Of a stretch of 64,000 bases of DNA, positions 46,347 through 56,085 are shown one piece after another (position 1 is the stretch's first letter; each line of letters starts with the position of its first letter). The position numbers were made by a program, and so were the translations under genes. The notes below the pieces were generated by a model. That model worked only from the letters and a program-made list of their open reading frames with translations, was not told where the DNA came from and searched no databases. Source of the DNA: Trichobilharzia szidati (lineage: Eukaryota > Platyhelminthes > Trematoda > Strigeidida > Schistosomatidae); contig OX235279.1 of assembly GCA_944472155.2 (NCBI GenBank), positions 63,337,564 to 63,401,563 of the forward strand, in the 5' to 3' direction.

Positions 46347-47584
46347 ATGTATATAGAGGATACTCGTGGATTATTTTATCAAGATGTTGTCCACTCACTG
46401 AAACCACATAGCCAGTGTTTATCTATTATCCTGGTAAACGCGAGATCAGTTCTAAACAAACACTTAACACTAAGTACATTAGCTTCTATATTCATACCGT
46501 CATTGATTATGATCACTGAAGCCTGGTGCACAAGTGATATCTCCAGTGACAGCCTAAGGATTGATAAATACAACCTATTTCGAGGGGACAGACAGACAGG
46601 TCGTGGGCGTGGAACACTAATTTACTGTGAACAATCCATGTGTGCAAGCCAGTTCAGTAGCCCAATTCTGTCACAACTCAATGACTCAATCTGGGTCGAG
46701 ATAAAAGTTGTCAGGAGTAAACCTATACTTATGGGTTGTGTGTACCGACCCCTCCATCCAGCATGGAGTATTAGAATATGCCCAACAACATTTTTAATGT
46801 TACAGACAATCTTCCCTTCAGTTATAAAATTATCGGAGGTTGTTTCAAGGTCTTCACTCCGAGGACACCAAAGGTATGATAATCTCCTGAATTCCATCGT
46901 CTCAGGAGGGTGGACACAACACATAAATTCACGCACTAGATCCACTAGTATCCTAGACCTTATTTTCACGAACAACATAACACCATCTACAGTGCATGTA
47001 GGACGTGAATTTCCAGGTGGTGACCATAAAATAGAAGTGTTTTCTTTCGACATCTTTCCTGAAAGAAAACGCAGAGATGAAGCTGGCCAGACACCTATGA
47101 GATTGTACACACATGCTGACTGGGACTCGTATCAGTACCTAATTAGATGTTCTAATTGGGACTCGTACTTTTCGAACGAGTCCTTAGAGGCAATTCTTAG
47201 CAACTTTTATTACAATATTTACTCAACTCATGACGTCATTGCACCTGAGAAGATTCTTAGCTTCAGATTCCCCAAAGCGATTATATCCCGACATCGTTTA
47301 GGAGAAGTCTACGAAAGCACTCAATAAAATACTACAGATATCATGACTTATCATCACTAATTGCTATTACGTCCCTTCTCAATAGAATTGAAGAGTTGAG
47401 AAATATAGGCCTCAGAAACAAAGAAATGCGAGCCATTCAGGCACCGCATAGCTGAGGAGAAATAGTCAAACTTTCCAAAGCTAGTTTGACAAACTCCATA
47501 CGGCCTATCCAAAAATAATATATTTAGACGGCATTGCTTACGAGAATAACGAGGTGACATGTAAGCCGTTTATCAAGCACTTTG
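46347..47584 (+). pseudogene. CR1-type ORF2, endonuclease part (first half of a split element)
   Basis: 326 open codons and then broken frames. Endonuclease motifs are legible: IILVNARSVLNKH, MITEAWCTSD, MGCVYRP, ILDLIFTNNI and the catalytic GGDHKIE. The sequence differs clearly from the two CR1 copies at 24-34 kb, so it is another subfamily. The catalytic block around GDFNLP is decayed. After 47577 (ENNEVTCKPFIKHF in a shifted frame) the element is interrupted at the 14-bp duplication and resumes at 56551 with RT. Confidence 0.8.
47571..47584 (+). repeat. 14-bp target site duplication, left copy
   Basis: TATCAAGCACTTTG is repeated at 56551-56564. The two copies bracket the older PLE and everything nested in it. 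CR1 sequence lies on both outer sides. Confidence 0.9.
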
Positions 47585-48699
47585 AAATAATAGAGAAGAT
47601 TTGTAGCTCAGGTGGATGATTTGCAATTAATAGTGTTCTCTGAGCTGGTTGGTTTAGTTGCGAAGCTTTCGTCGTCCTTCTGAACAACATCCCCTTTCAG
47701 CGCCATATTTAGCACAAAGTGAAATGATTTAAATTTCTTCATGAGTGACATAATTGCGTCTCCTGGTACCTATCTTTACATATGTGTTGACCATTTTCTA
47801 TTGACTTGGATTTTAAACTTTCTCGTCACCTGATTTACCTTTTATTAGTTGGTATATTTCGTCTATATTAACGTGTTTGTTAATTGCATTTTCGCTTGAA
47901 TACCGGGCTTCTAGGAATTCTCTGGCACTTTTCGTGTTTCCTCTGTCTAAGATTTTGACATGATCCCAATCAATTGTATGTATGCATTGATACTAAAGAA
48001 TACATATCATGTCTGATTTATGTTCTTGGATTCTGACTCGAAGGGGACGCCCACTTTGGCCGATGTAATGTTTGTTGCAGTTCATACAATTTATTTTGTA
48101 AATGGTATTAGTTTTATCTCCTTTTTCTGTTGGATCTTTTGGTTTGCGTAATATCGAACTAAGCGATTTTACTGGTTTGTGTGCTATATCTATATCTAAC
48201 GGTTTCCTTATTCTAGCTGTTATTTCAGAGATATTCCTCATGTATGGTAGAATGAATTTTCTTGTGGTCTTTGATTCGACTTTAAACACTTTTCGATGAA
48301 ATTTTGTGGATAACCATTCTTATTGAAGACCGTTTGTAGGTACTTTTCTTCCATTCTTTTCAACTCTGGAGTGCTACAATGTGTCTAAACTCTTTTAAAC
48401 AATGTCTGCACACAGTTTCTTTTGTGAGTAATTGGATTATTGCTAGTGTAGTTGAGTATTTGATCTGTGTGCGATGATTTTCTATATACTTGCGTTTCTA
48501 AATTTCCTATGTTGGTTCTCCTGATTAAGACATCTAAAAATGGGATTTTGTTATCTAATTCTTCTTCTTCTCTTGTGAATTTGATGTCTTCAGATATGTC
48601 GTTTATTAATTTATGAGTATATTCTAAATCACTTCTCTTAATTACTACAAATGTATCATCAACGTAACGTATCCAGATTTTCGGCTTAATTATAGGTAG
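47585..48699 (-). pseudogene. Older Penelope-like element (PLE-B), RT end, GIY-YIG and 3' terminus
   Basis: Minus-strand pieces: the RT palm KIWIRYVDDTFVVIKRSD and IPFLDVLIRRTN with VYRKSSHTDQILNY (48385-48702), then a linker and the endonuclease MNCNKHYIGQSGRP with RVRIQEHK (47993-48289). The 3' region to 47585 is the reverse complement of 56345-56550, so the element has inverted terminal copies of about 200 bp. The RT is cut at 48699 by the PLE-A cluster and its upstream half lies at 56086-56342. Stops and a frameshift show it is dead. Confidence 0.85.
48691..48699 (+). repeat. 9-bp target site duplication, left copy (TATAGGTAG)
   Basis: Repeated at 56086-56094. Removing 48700-56085 and one copy makes the PLE-B RT colinear across the site (…ELIDLPI joined to IKPKIW). 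Confidence 0.9.
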
Positions 48700-48872
48700 C
48701 ATTGATATAAGAATAAAACTTGGGCACTGTGGTAGAGTGTAATTCCATTATGGGTAAATTTTATTTTGATAGAGTCTCACAGTGTTATACAGTAATATTT
48801 ACTGATGACGTTTCGAGCACAATTTATTGCTCATAATCATATCAAGTTAATCACACGACTTCCTAAATTCAT

Positions 48873-49280
48873 TTATATAGTTCCATTGTTTTTCACTTGA
48901 TTTTCACTTGATTTGATTGGTAGTATTATTTTCCATATTTCAGATATGAGTGATGATTCATTCCTATTGCATGTGTTGGGTGTAGATTCGATGAACAAAG
49001 AATCAGTAATCAACCTCTCTTTCCACCTACCTAGATTACTTTTTAGAATTTTAACCCTCTCCCACCCTATTGTGTGGTTGTGTGTTAATGCATGCATTGT
49101 AATTGCCGAGCTTTTTTCTAAATTGCTTATCTTCTCTGGGTCAACCATTCTTACCTTAGCTAAATTCTTATGTTCTGACAATCTGACTACCCGTGACGTA
49201 CTAGTTTGACCTATGTAGTTGACCTCACAGTCATTGCAGGGTATTTTGTAAATTATATTATCTTGTCTAATTGGGTCCAC
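48873..49280 (-). pseudogene. PLE-A copy 1, GIY-YIG endonuclease part
   Basis: 135 codons in the RT frame, after a TAG. IIYKIPCNDCEVNYIGQT contains the PLE-type CxxC and the nuclease core YIGQT, followed by VVRLSEHKN, ALTHNHTIGWERV and a C-terminal helix to IWKIILP. The family cuts target DNA with this domain. It ends KNNGTI; copy 2 differs here by one residue. Confidence 0.85.
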
Positions 49281-49307
49281 TGGGTCCTTTAACCTACAGA
49301 GCTTGTC

Positions 49308-50582
49308 CTATCTGAGTGAGTTTGTAGGTTTAAATGCCACTCTAATTCCTGCCTTATTCATAATCCTACGTAGGGTCTCAGATGTCCCCTCCTTATATGG
49401 TATAACAGTGGATGACTTATATTCTCTCTTATTTATGTTATCATTACTAGTTCCATAATTATTTTTATTTTTATTTTGTTTTTGGCCTTTAGTTATCTTC
49501 CTAATGAATTTTAAAGGATAATTATTCAACACCAACGCTTCTTCTATTTGTTTTATCTCGTCGTTTAGGTCTTTTTTTGTGCTACTTAGTGCTATGGCTC
49601 GGTTTGTTAGACACTTAACTAAGCCCGCCTTAACAGTTAACGGATGCGACGAATTAAAATCTAAATATCTATTAGAATGCGTTGGTTTTCTATACACACT
49701 AGTGTGAAGTTTACCTTCTTCTATTCGTTTTATTTTACAATCTAGCATAGCTAACTCTCCTTGTTCATCTTCCGATTCAAATGTGAATTTTATCCCCTCT
49801 ACCAGTGAGTTAATATGTGTCAAGAAGCTAGAGATATGTTCTGTTTTTAACACTGTGAAAGTGTCATCCACATATCTCCACCATATTTTTGGAGTAGGAT
49901 TAAACGTATTAAGTGCCATATTTTCCCAGCTATCCATAAATATATCTGCTACGATAGGGGATATTGGTGATCCCATCGCTACACCTTCAGTTTGTCTATA
50001 TATTTTGCCTTGGAATTTAAATATAGTAGATGTGAGGCATAGCTGAATTCCTAAAATAATTTCTTCAATGGATAGCTTTGTTCTATGATTGAGTTCAGCA
50101 TCTGTAGTTAGTTCCTTTTTAACTGCTTCTAAGGCCATATTGACTGGTATATTAGTATAAAGACTGGTTATATCAAAACTAACCATTGTTTCATCATTAT
50201 CTAGTTGTATGTCATTTAGTTTATTTTTCATTTCATATGAATTAGTTAGTCTAGAATTTGAACGATTTCTAATGGGGCATAATATTAGAGCTAAATGTTT
50301 TGATAATTCATATGTAGGGGTATTTCTAAAATCTACTATTGGTCTTATGGGATAACCTGGCTTATGTATTTTAATAGTACCATACATCCTACTAGCATTA
50401 TTAGTTTTAGGCATTAAATTAAACCATTTTGACTCACCCAGTGACGGCTTCATTCTGCGTACTAATTCCGCTGTTGATTTTTTAACCTTATTCATTATTG
50501 TGTCTACGGGCTTCTTAATTTCCTCATATGGACCCATTTCAATATGTTCATTGACTTTCTTGATGTAGTCAGATTTATTCAA
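49308..50582 (-). CDS. PLE-A copy 1, reverse transcriptase
   Basis: 424 codons from MNKSDYIKK. RT motifs: FNLMPKTNNASRMYGTIKIH and PIRPIVDFRNTPTYELSK; motif A VSFDITSLYTNIPV; motif B EGVAMGSPISPIVADIF; the catalytic WWRYVDDTFTVL; GELAMLDCKIKR and VYRKPTHSNRYLDFN. All catalytic aspartates are present. PLE RTs are related to telomerase RT. A TAA precedes the Met in the same frame (the preceding codons read ADKGNATVVL) and a TAG follows, so this is the middle of a longer polyprotein broken by two stops. Confidence 0.9.
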   Translation of the reverse strand: MNKSDYIKKVNEHIEMGPYEEIKKPVDTIMNKVKKSTAELVRRMKPSLGESKWFNLMPKTNNASRMYGTIKIHKPGYPIRPIVDFRNTPTYELSKHLALILCPIRNRSNSRLTNSYEMKNKLNDIQLDNDETMVSFDITSLYTNIPVNMALEAVKKELTTDAELNHRTKLSIEEIILGIQLCLTSTIFKFQGKIYRQTEGVAMGSPISPIVADIFMDSWENMALNTFNPTPKIWWRYVDDTFTVLKTEHISSFLTHINSLVEGIKFTFESEDEQGELAMLDCKIKRIEEGKLHTSVYRKPTHSNRYLDFNSSHPLTVKAGLVKCLTNRAIALSSTKKDLNDEIKQIEEALVLNNYPLKFIRKITKGQKQNKNKNNYGTSNDNINKREYKSSTVIPYKEGTSETLRRIMNKAGIRVAFKPTNSLR

Positions 50583-50636
50583 AACTACGGTGGCGTTTCC
50601 TTTGTCAGCTTTTGCGATGACAATATTTTTATCCTG

Positions 50637-51128
50637 TTATAGATTAATTGAAGCTTCTCTTTCCGATTTTGTCAAGATTGATTTTGCCTTCTTTTGATTT
50701 TTTAGGGTTAATGCACATTGTGCTCGAACCTCTTCTGCTGTTGTTTTATCTATTGAACCTAGTGCTACTTCTATGTTAGGAATGACATCCTCTGGTTTTA
50801 GTTTATTAACTGTTACGTTGAAATTTAGTCCTTTCTCCAGTACTTTTATCTCACTGGAGCTTAGTTCCCTTGATGAGAGGTTGATCACCCACTTTGTTTT
50901 GTCGATAGAGGATGAAGCATTGACATCAATTTCATTTGCTGTGTTCTTTTCTTCAATAAGTTTGTTGGATTTTTTGATTTGTGTGTTTTTTGATTTTCTT
51001 AATGCAGATTCTCTAGCTTTTTTGGATGTTTCAAGAATAATTGTATAATCTTTGTCATTGATCATATCTTTGAGTTTGTGTTTGAGTTTTTCAATGTCAT
51101 TTCGTATATTATTTAGTTTCACAGTCAC
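50637..51128 (-). pseudogene. PLE-A copy 1, N-terminal region
   Basis: 163 codons from a GTG, open further upstream without ATG, ending in TAA in the same frame as the RT. It is Lys-rich and helical (IEKLKHKLKDMI, SEIKVLEKGLNFNV). The segment LEKGLNFNVT corresponds to the conserved 'LxxGLxF' block found at the N-terminus of PLE proteins. No enzymatic motif. Confidence 0.8.
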
Positions 51129-51519
51129 TCGATGTAATTCTTCTCTTAGACATAATCTACTGACATTTTCGGCAGCTGATGTTATTTTACTTGAAGTAAT
51201 TGGAGTACGCAGACGTAAATATTTTGGAATTATATGATTTTTTTAACATCGACTGTTAAAAATCCGATGATTTGTGAATCTTGCTTCAGTTTGACAAAGT
51301 CGTGTGAGTTTGTTGATAAGCTTCCTGGCAGGAAGACCATAAGTATCATTGATATAAGAATAAAACTTGGGCACTGTGGTAGAGTGTAATTCCATTATGG
51401 GTAAATTTTATTTTGATAGAGTCTCACAGTGTTATACAGTAATATTTACTGATGACGTTTCGAGCACAATTTATTGCTCATAATCATATCAAGTTAATCA
51501 CACGACTTCCTAAATTCAT

Positions 51520-51927
51520 TTATATAGTTCTATTGTTTTTCACTTGATTTTCACTTGATTTGATTGGTAGTATTATTTTCCATATTTCAGATATGAGTGA
51601 TGATTCATTCCTATTGCATGTGTTGGGTGTAGATTCGATGAACAAAGAATCAGTAATCAACCTCTCTTTCCACCTACCTAGATTACTTTTTAGAATTTTA
51701 ACCCTCTCCCACCCTATTGTGTGGTTGTGTGTTAATGCATGCATTGTAATTGCCGAGCTTTTTTCTAAATTACTTATCTTCTCTGGGTCAACCATTCTTA
51801 CCTTAGCTAAATTCTTATGTTCTGACAATCTGACTACCCGTGACGTACTAGTTTGACCTATGTAGTTGACCTCACAGTCATTGCAGGGTATTTTGTAAAT
51901 TATATTATCTTGTCTAATTGGGTCCAC
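51520..51927 (-). pseudogene. PLE-A copy 2, GIY-YIG endonuclease part
   Basis: Same 135-codon block as in copy 1, ending KNNRTI instead of KNNGTI. Preceded by the same TAG. Confidence 0.85.
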
Positions 51928-51954
51928 TGGGTCCTTTAACCTACAGAGCTTGTC

Positions 51955-53229
51955 CTATCTGAGTGAGTTTGTAGGTTTAAATGCCACTCTAATTCCTGCC
52001 TTATTCATAATCCTACGTAGGGTCTCAGATGTCCCCTCCTTATATGGTATAACAGTGGATGACTTATATTCTCTCTTATTTATGTTATCATTACTAGTTC
52101 CATAATTATTTTTATTTTTATTTTGTTTTTGGCCTTTAGTTATCTTCCTAATGAATTTTAAAGGATAATTATTCAACACCAACGCTTCTTCTATTTGTTT
52201 TATCTCGTCGTTTAGGTCTTTTTTTGTGCTACTTAGTGCTATGGCTCGGTTTGTTAGACACTTAACTAAGCCCGCCTTAACAGTTAACGGATGCGACGAA
52301 TTAAAATCTAAATATCTATTAGAATGCGTTGGTTTTCTATACACACTAGTGTGAAGTTTACCTTCTTCTATTCGTTTTATTTTACAATCTAGCATAGCTA
52401 ACTCTCCTTGTTCATCTTCCGATTCAAATGTGAATTTTATCCCCTCTACCAGTGAGTTAATATGTGTCAAGAAGCTAGAGATATGTTCTGTTTTTAACAC
52501 TGTGAAAGTGTCATCCACATATCTCCACCATATTTTTGGAGTAGGATTAAACGTATTAAGTGCCATATTTTCCCAGCTATCCATAAATATATCTGCTACG
52601 ATAGGGGATATTGGTGATCCCATCGCTACACCTTCAGTTTGTCTATATATTTTGCCTTGGAATTTAAATATAGTAGATGTGAGGCATAGCTGAATTCCTA
52701 AAATAATTTCTTCAATGGATAGCTTTGTTCTATGATTGAGTTCAGCATCTGTAGTTAGTTCCTTTTTAACTGCTTCTAAGGCCATATTGACTGGTATATT
52801 AGTATAAAGACTGGTTATATCAAAACTAACCATTGTTTCATCATTATCTAGTTGTATGTCATTTAGTTTATTTTTCATTTCATATGAATTAGTTAGTCTA
52901 GAATTTGAACGATTTCTAATGGGGCATAATATTAGAGCTAAATGTTTTGATAATTCATATGTAGGGGTATTTCTAAAATCTACTATTGGTCTTACGGGAT
53001 AACCTGGCTTATGTATTTTAATAGTACCATACATCCTACTAGCATTATTAGTTTTAGGCATTAAATTAAACCATTTTGACTCACCCAGTGACGGCTTCAT
53101 TCTGCGTACTAATTCCGCTGTTGATTTTTTAACCTTATTCATTATTGTGTCTACGGGCTTCTTAATTTCCTCATATGGACCCATTTCAATATGTTCATTG
53201 ACTTTCTTGATGTAGTCAGATTTATTCAA
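51955..53229 (-). CDS. PLE-A copy 2, reverse transcriptase
   Basis: 424 codons identical to copies 1 and 3 except Val for Ile in HKPGYPVRPIVDF. YVDD and motif A are intact. The upstream TAA is shared. Confidence 0.9.
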   Translation of the reverse strand: MNKSDYIKKVNEHIEMGPYEEIKKPVDTIMNKVKKSTAELVRRMKPSLGESKWFNLMPKTNNASRMYGTIKIHKPGYPVRPIVDFRNTPTYELSKHLALILCPIRNRSNSRLTNSYEMKNKLNDIQLDNDETMVSFDITSLYTNIPVNMALEAVKKELTTDAELNHRTKLSIEEIILGIQLCLTSTIFKFQGKIYRQTEGVAMGSPISPIVADIFMDSWENMALNTFNPTPKIWWRYVDDTFTVLKTEHISSFLTHINSLVEGIKFTFESEDEQGELAMLDCKIKRIEEGKLHTSVYRKPTHSNRYLDFNSSHPLTVKAGLVKCLTNRAIALSSTKKDLNDEIKQIEEALVLNNYPLKFIRKITKGQKQNKNKNNYGTSNDNINKREYKSSTVIPYKEGTSETLRRIMNKAGIRVAFKPTNSLR

Positions 53230-53705
53230 AACTACGGTGGCGTTTCCTTTGTCAGCTTTTGCGATGACAATATTTTTATCCTGTTATAGATTAATTGAAG
53301 CTTCTCTTTCCGATTTTGTCAAGATTGATTTTGCCTTCTTTTGATTTTTTAGGGTTAATGCACATTGTGCTCGAAACGTCATCAGTAAATATTACTGTAT
53401 AACACTGTGAGACTCTATCAAAATAAAATTTACCCATAATGGAATTACACTCTACCACAGTGCCCAAGTTTTATTCTTATATCAATGATACTTATGGTCT
53501 TCCTGCCAGGAAGCTTATCAACAAACTCACACGACTTTGTCAAACTGAAGCAAGATTCACAAATCATCGGATTTTTAACAGTCGATGTTAAAAAAATCAT
53601 ATAATTCCAAAATATTTACGTCTGCGTACTCCAATTACTTCAAGTAAAATAACATCAGCTGCCGAAAATGTCAGTAGATTATGTCTAAGAGAAGAATTAC
53701 ATCGA

Positions 53706-54197
53706 GTGACTGTGAAACTAAATAATATACGAAATGACATTGAAAAACTCAAACACAAACTCAAAGATATGATCAATGACAAAGATTATACAATTATTCT
53801 TGAAACATCCAAAAAAGCTAGAGAATCTGCATTAAGAAAATCAAAAAACACACAAATCAAAAAATCCAACAAACTTATTGAAGAAAAGAACACAGCAAAT
53901 GAAATTGATGTCAATGCTTCATCCTCTATCGACAAAACAAAGTGGGTGATCAACCTCTCATCAAGGGAACTAAGCTCCAGTGAGATAAAAGTACTGGAGA
54001 AAGGACTAAATTTCAACGTAACAGTTAATAAACTAAAACCAGAGGATGTCATTCCTAACATAGAAGTAGCACTAGGTTCAATAGATAAAACAACAGCAGA
54101 AGAGGTTCGAGCACAATGTGCATTAACCCTAAAAAATCAAAAGAAGGCAAAATCAATCTTGACAAAATCGGAAAGAGAAGCTTCAATTAATCTATAA
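53706..54197 (+). pseudogene. PLE-A copy 3, N-terminal region
   Basis: Same 163 codons as in copy 1. The frame is open upstream to about 53590 without an ATG (includes KYLRLRTPITSSKI), so the true start is unclear. Confidence 0.8.
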
Positions 54198-54251
54198 CAG
54201 GATAAAAATATTGTCATCGCAAAAGCTGACAAAGGAAACGCCACCGTAGTT

Positions 54252-55526
54252 TTGAATAAATCTGACTACATCAAGAAAGTCAATGAACATATTGAAATGG
54301 GTCCATATGAGGAAATTAAGAAGCCCGTAGACACAATAATGAATAAGGTTAAAAAATCAACAGCGGAATTAGTACGCAGAATGAAGCCGTCACTGGGTGA
54401 GTCAAAATGGTTTAATTTAATGCCTAAAACTAATAATGCTAGTAGGATGTATGGTACTATTAAAATACATAAGCCAGGTTATCCCATAAGACCAATAGTA
54501 GATTTTAGAAATACCCCTACATATGAATTATCAAAACATTTAGCTCTAATATTATGCCCCATTAGAAATCGTTCAAATTCTAGACTAACTAATTCATATG
54601 AAATGAAAAATAAACTAAATGACATACAACTAGATAATGATGAAACAATGGTTAGTTTTGATATAACCAGTCTTTATACTAATATACCAGTCAATATGGC
54701 CTTAGAAGCAGTTAAAAAGGAACTAACTACAGATGCTGAACTCAATCATAGAACAAAGCTATCCATTGAAGAAATTATTTTAGGAATTCAGCTATGCCTC
54801 ACATCTACTATATTTAAATTCCAAGGCAAAATATATAGACAAACTGAAGGTGTAGCGATGGGATCACCAATATCCCCTATCGTAGCAGATATATTTATGG
54901 ATAGCTGGGAAAATATGGCACTTAATACGTTTAATCCTACTCCAAAAATATGGTGGAGATATGTGGATGACACTTTCACAGTGTTAAAAACAGAACATAT
55001 CTCTAGCTTCTTGACACATATTAACTCACTGGTAGAGGGGATAAAATTCACATTTGAATCGGAAGATGAACAAGGAGAGTTAGCTATGCTAGATTGTAAA
55101 ATAAAACGAATAGAAGAAGGTAAACTTCACACTAGTGTGTATAGAAAACCAACGCATTCTAATAGATATTTAGATTTTAATTCGTCGCATCCGTTAACTG
55201 TTAAGGCGGGCTTAGTTAAGTGTCTAACAAACCGAGCCATAGCACTAAGTAGCACAAAAAAAGACCTAAACGACGAGATAAAACAAATAGAAGAAGCGTT
55301 GGTGTTGAATAATTATCCTTTAAAATTCATTAGGAAGATAACTAAAGGCCAAAAACAAAATAAAAATAAAAATAATTATGGAACTAGTAATGATAACATA
55401 AATAAGAGAGAATATAAGTCATCCACTGTTATACCATATAAGGAGGGGACATCTGAGACCCTACGTAGGATTATGAATAAGGCAGGAATTAGAGTGGCAT
55501 TTAAACCTACAAACTCACTCAGATAG
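54252..55526 (+). CDS. PLE-A copy 3, reverse transcriptase
   Basis: 424 codons, identical in protein sequence to copy 1. It is in frame with the N-terminal region (182 codons from its GTG) and with the endonuclease (434 codons on), interrupted only by the two stops. Confidence 0.9.
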   Translation: MNKSDYIKKVNEHIEMGPYEEIKKPVDTIMNKVKKSTAELVRRMKPSLGESKWFNLMPKTNNASRMYGTIKIHKPGYPIRPIVDFRNTPTYELSKHLALILCPIRNRSNSRLTNSYEMKNKLNDIQLDNDETMVSFDITSLYTNIPVNMALEAVKKELTTDAELNHRTKLSIEEIILGIQLCLTSTIFKFQGKIYRQTEGVAMGSPISPIVADIFMDSWENMALNTFNPTPKIWWRYVDDTFTVLKTEHISSFLTHINSLVEGIKFTFESEDEQGELAMLDCKIKRIEEGKLHTSVYRKPTHSNRYLDFNSSHPLTVKAGLVKCLTNRAIALSSTKKDLNDEIKQIEEALVLNNYPLKFIRKITKGQKQNKNKNNYGTSNDNINKREYKSSTVIPYKEGTSETLRRIMNKAGIRVAFKPTNSLR

Positions 55527-55553
55527 GACAAGCTCTGTAGGTTAAAGGACCCA

Positions 55554-55940
55554 GTGGACCCAATTAGACAAGATAATATAATTTACAAAATACCCTGCAA
55601 TGACTGTGAGGTCAACTACATAGGTCAAACTAGTACGTCACGGGTAGTCAGATTGTCAGAACATAAGAATTTAGCTAAGGTAAGAATGGTTGACCCAGAG
55701 AAGATAAGCAATTTAGAAAAAAGCTCGGCAATTACAATGCATGCATTAACACACAACCACACAATAGGGTGGGAGAGGGTTAAAATTCTAAAAAGTAATC
55801 TAGGTAGGTGGAAAGAGAGGTTGATTACTGATTCTTTGTTCATCGAATCTACACCCAACACATGCAATAGGAATGAATCATCACTCATATCTGAAATATG
55901 GAAAATAATACTACCAATCAAATCAAGTGAAAAACAATAG
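55554..55940 (+). pseudogene. PLE-A copy 3, GIY-YIG endonuclease part
   Basis: 128 codons. It ends seven codons earlier than in copies 1 and 2 (KSSEKQ) because a short direct duplication near the end (TTTTCACTTGA on the opposite strand) is present only in copies 1 and 2. Confidence 0.85.
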
Positions 55941-56085
55941 AACTATATAAATGAATTTAGGAAGTCGTGTGATTAACTTGATATGATTATGAGCAATAAA
56001 TTGTGCTCGAAACGTCATCAGTAAATATTACTGTATAACACTGTGAGACTCTATCAAAATAAAATTTACCCATAATGGAATTATT

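Larger units (their letters stand above)
51347..53375 (-). mobile_element. PLE-A copy 2, 5'-truncated
   Basis: Tandem to copy 1 (same orientation). It has a full 3' terminus, endonuclease and RT, but stops within the N-terminal region at 53375, where it meets the inverted copy 3. The junction lies in the 12-bp ATTGTGCTCGAA at 53364-53375, which occurs both in the N-terminal coding region and in the pseudo-LTR. Confidence 0.9.
48700..56085. mobile_element. PLE-A three-copy cluster inserted as one unit
   Basis: 7,386 bp holding three nearly identical PLE copies: copy 1 (48700-51346, minus), copy 2 (51347-53375, minus, 5'-truncated) and copy 3 (53364-56085, plus). Pseudo-LTR sequence of about 120 bp lies at the left edge, between copies 1 and 2, at the 5' start of copy 3, and in shortened form at the right edge. 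The outer edges coincide exactly with a 9-bp target duplication. Partial tandem and inverted arrangements are typical of PLEs, but three copies in one duplication-bounded unit is uncommon. Confidence 0.9.
53364..56085 (+). mobile_element. PLE-A copy 3, inverted, with pseudo-LTRs at both ends
   Basis: Plus-strand copy with terminal direct repeats: ATTGTGCTCGAAACGTC onward at 53364-53488 and again at about 56000-56083. The right one ends ~40 bp earlier, where the 9-bp target duplication begins. The N-terminal region, RT and endonuclease are all present in one frame, broken by TAA at 54195-54197 and TAG at 55524-55526. Together with copies 1 and 2 it forms a palindrome with arms over 2 kb. Confidence 0.9.
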
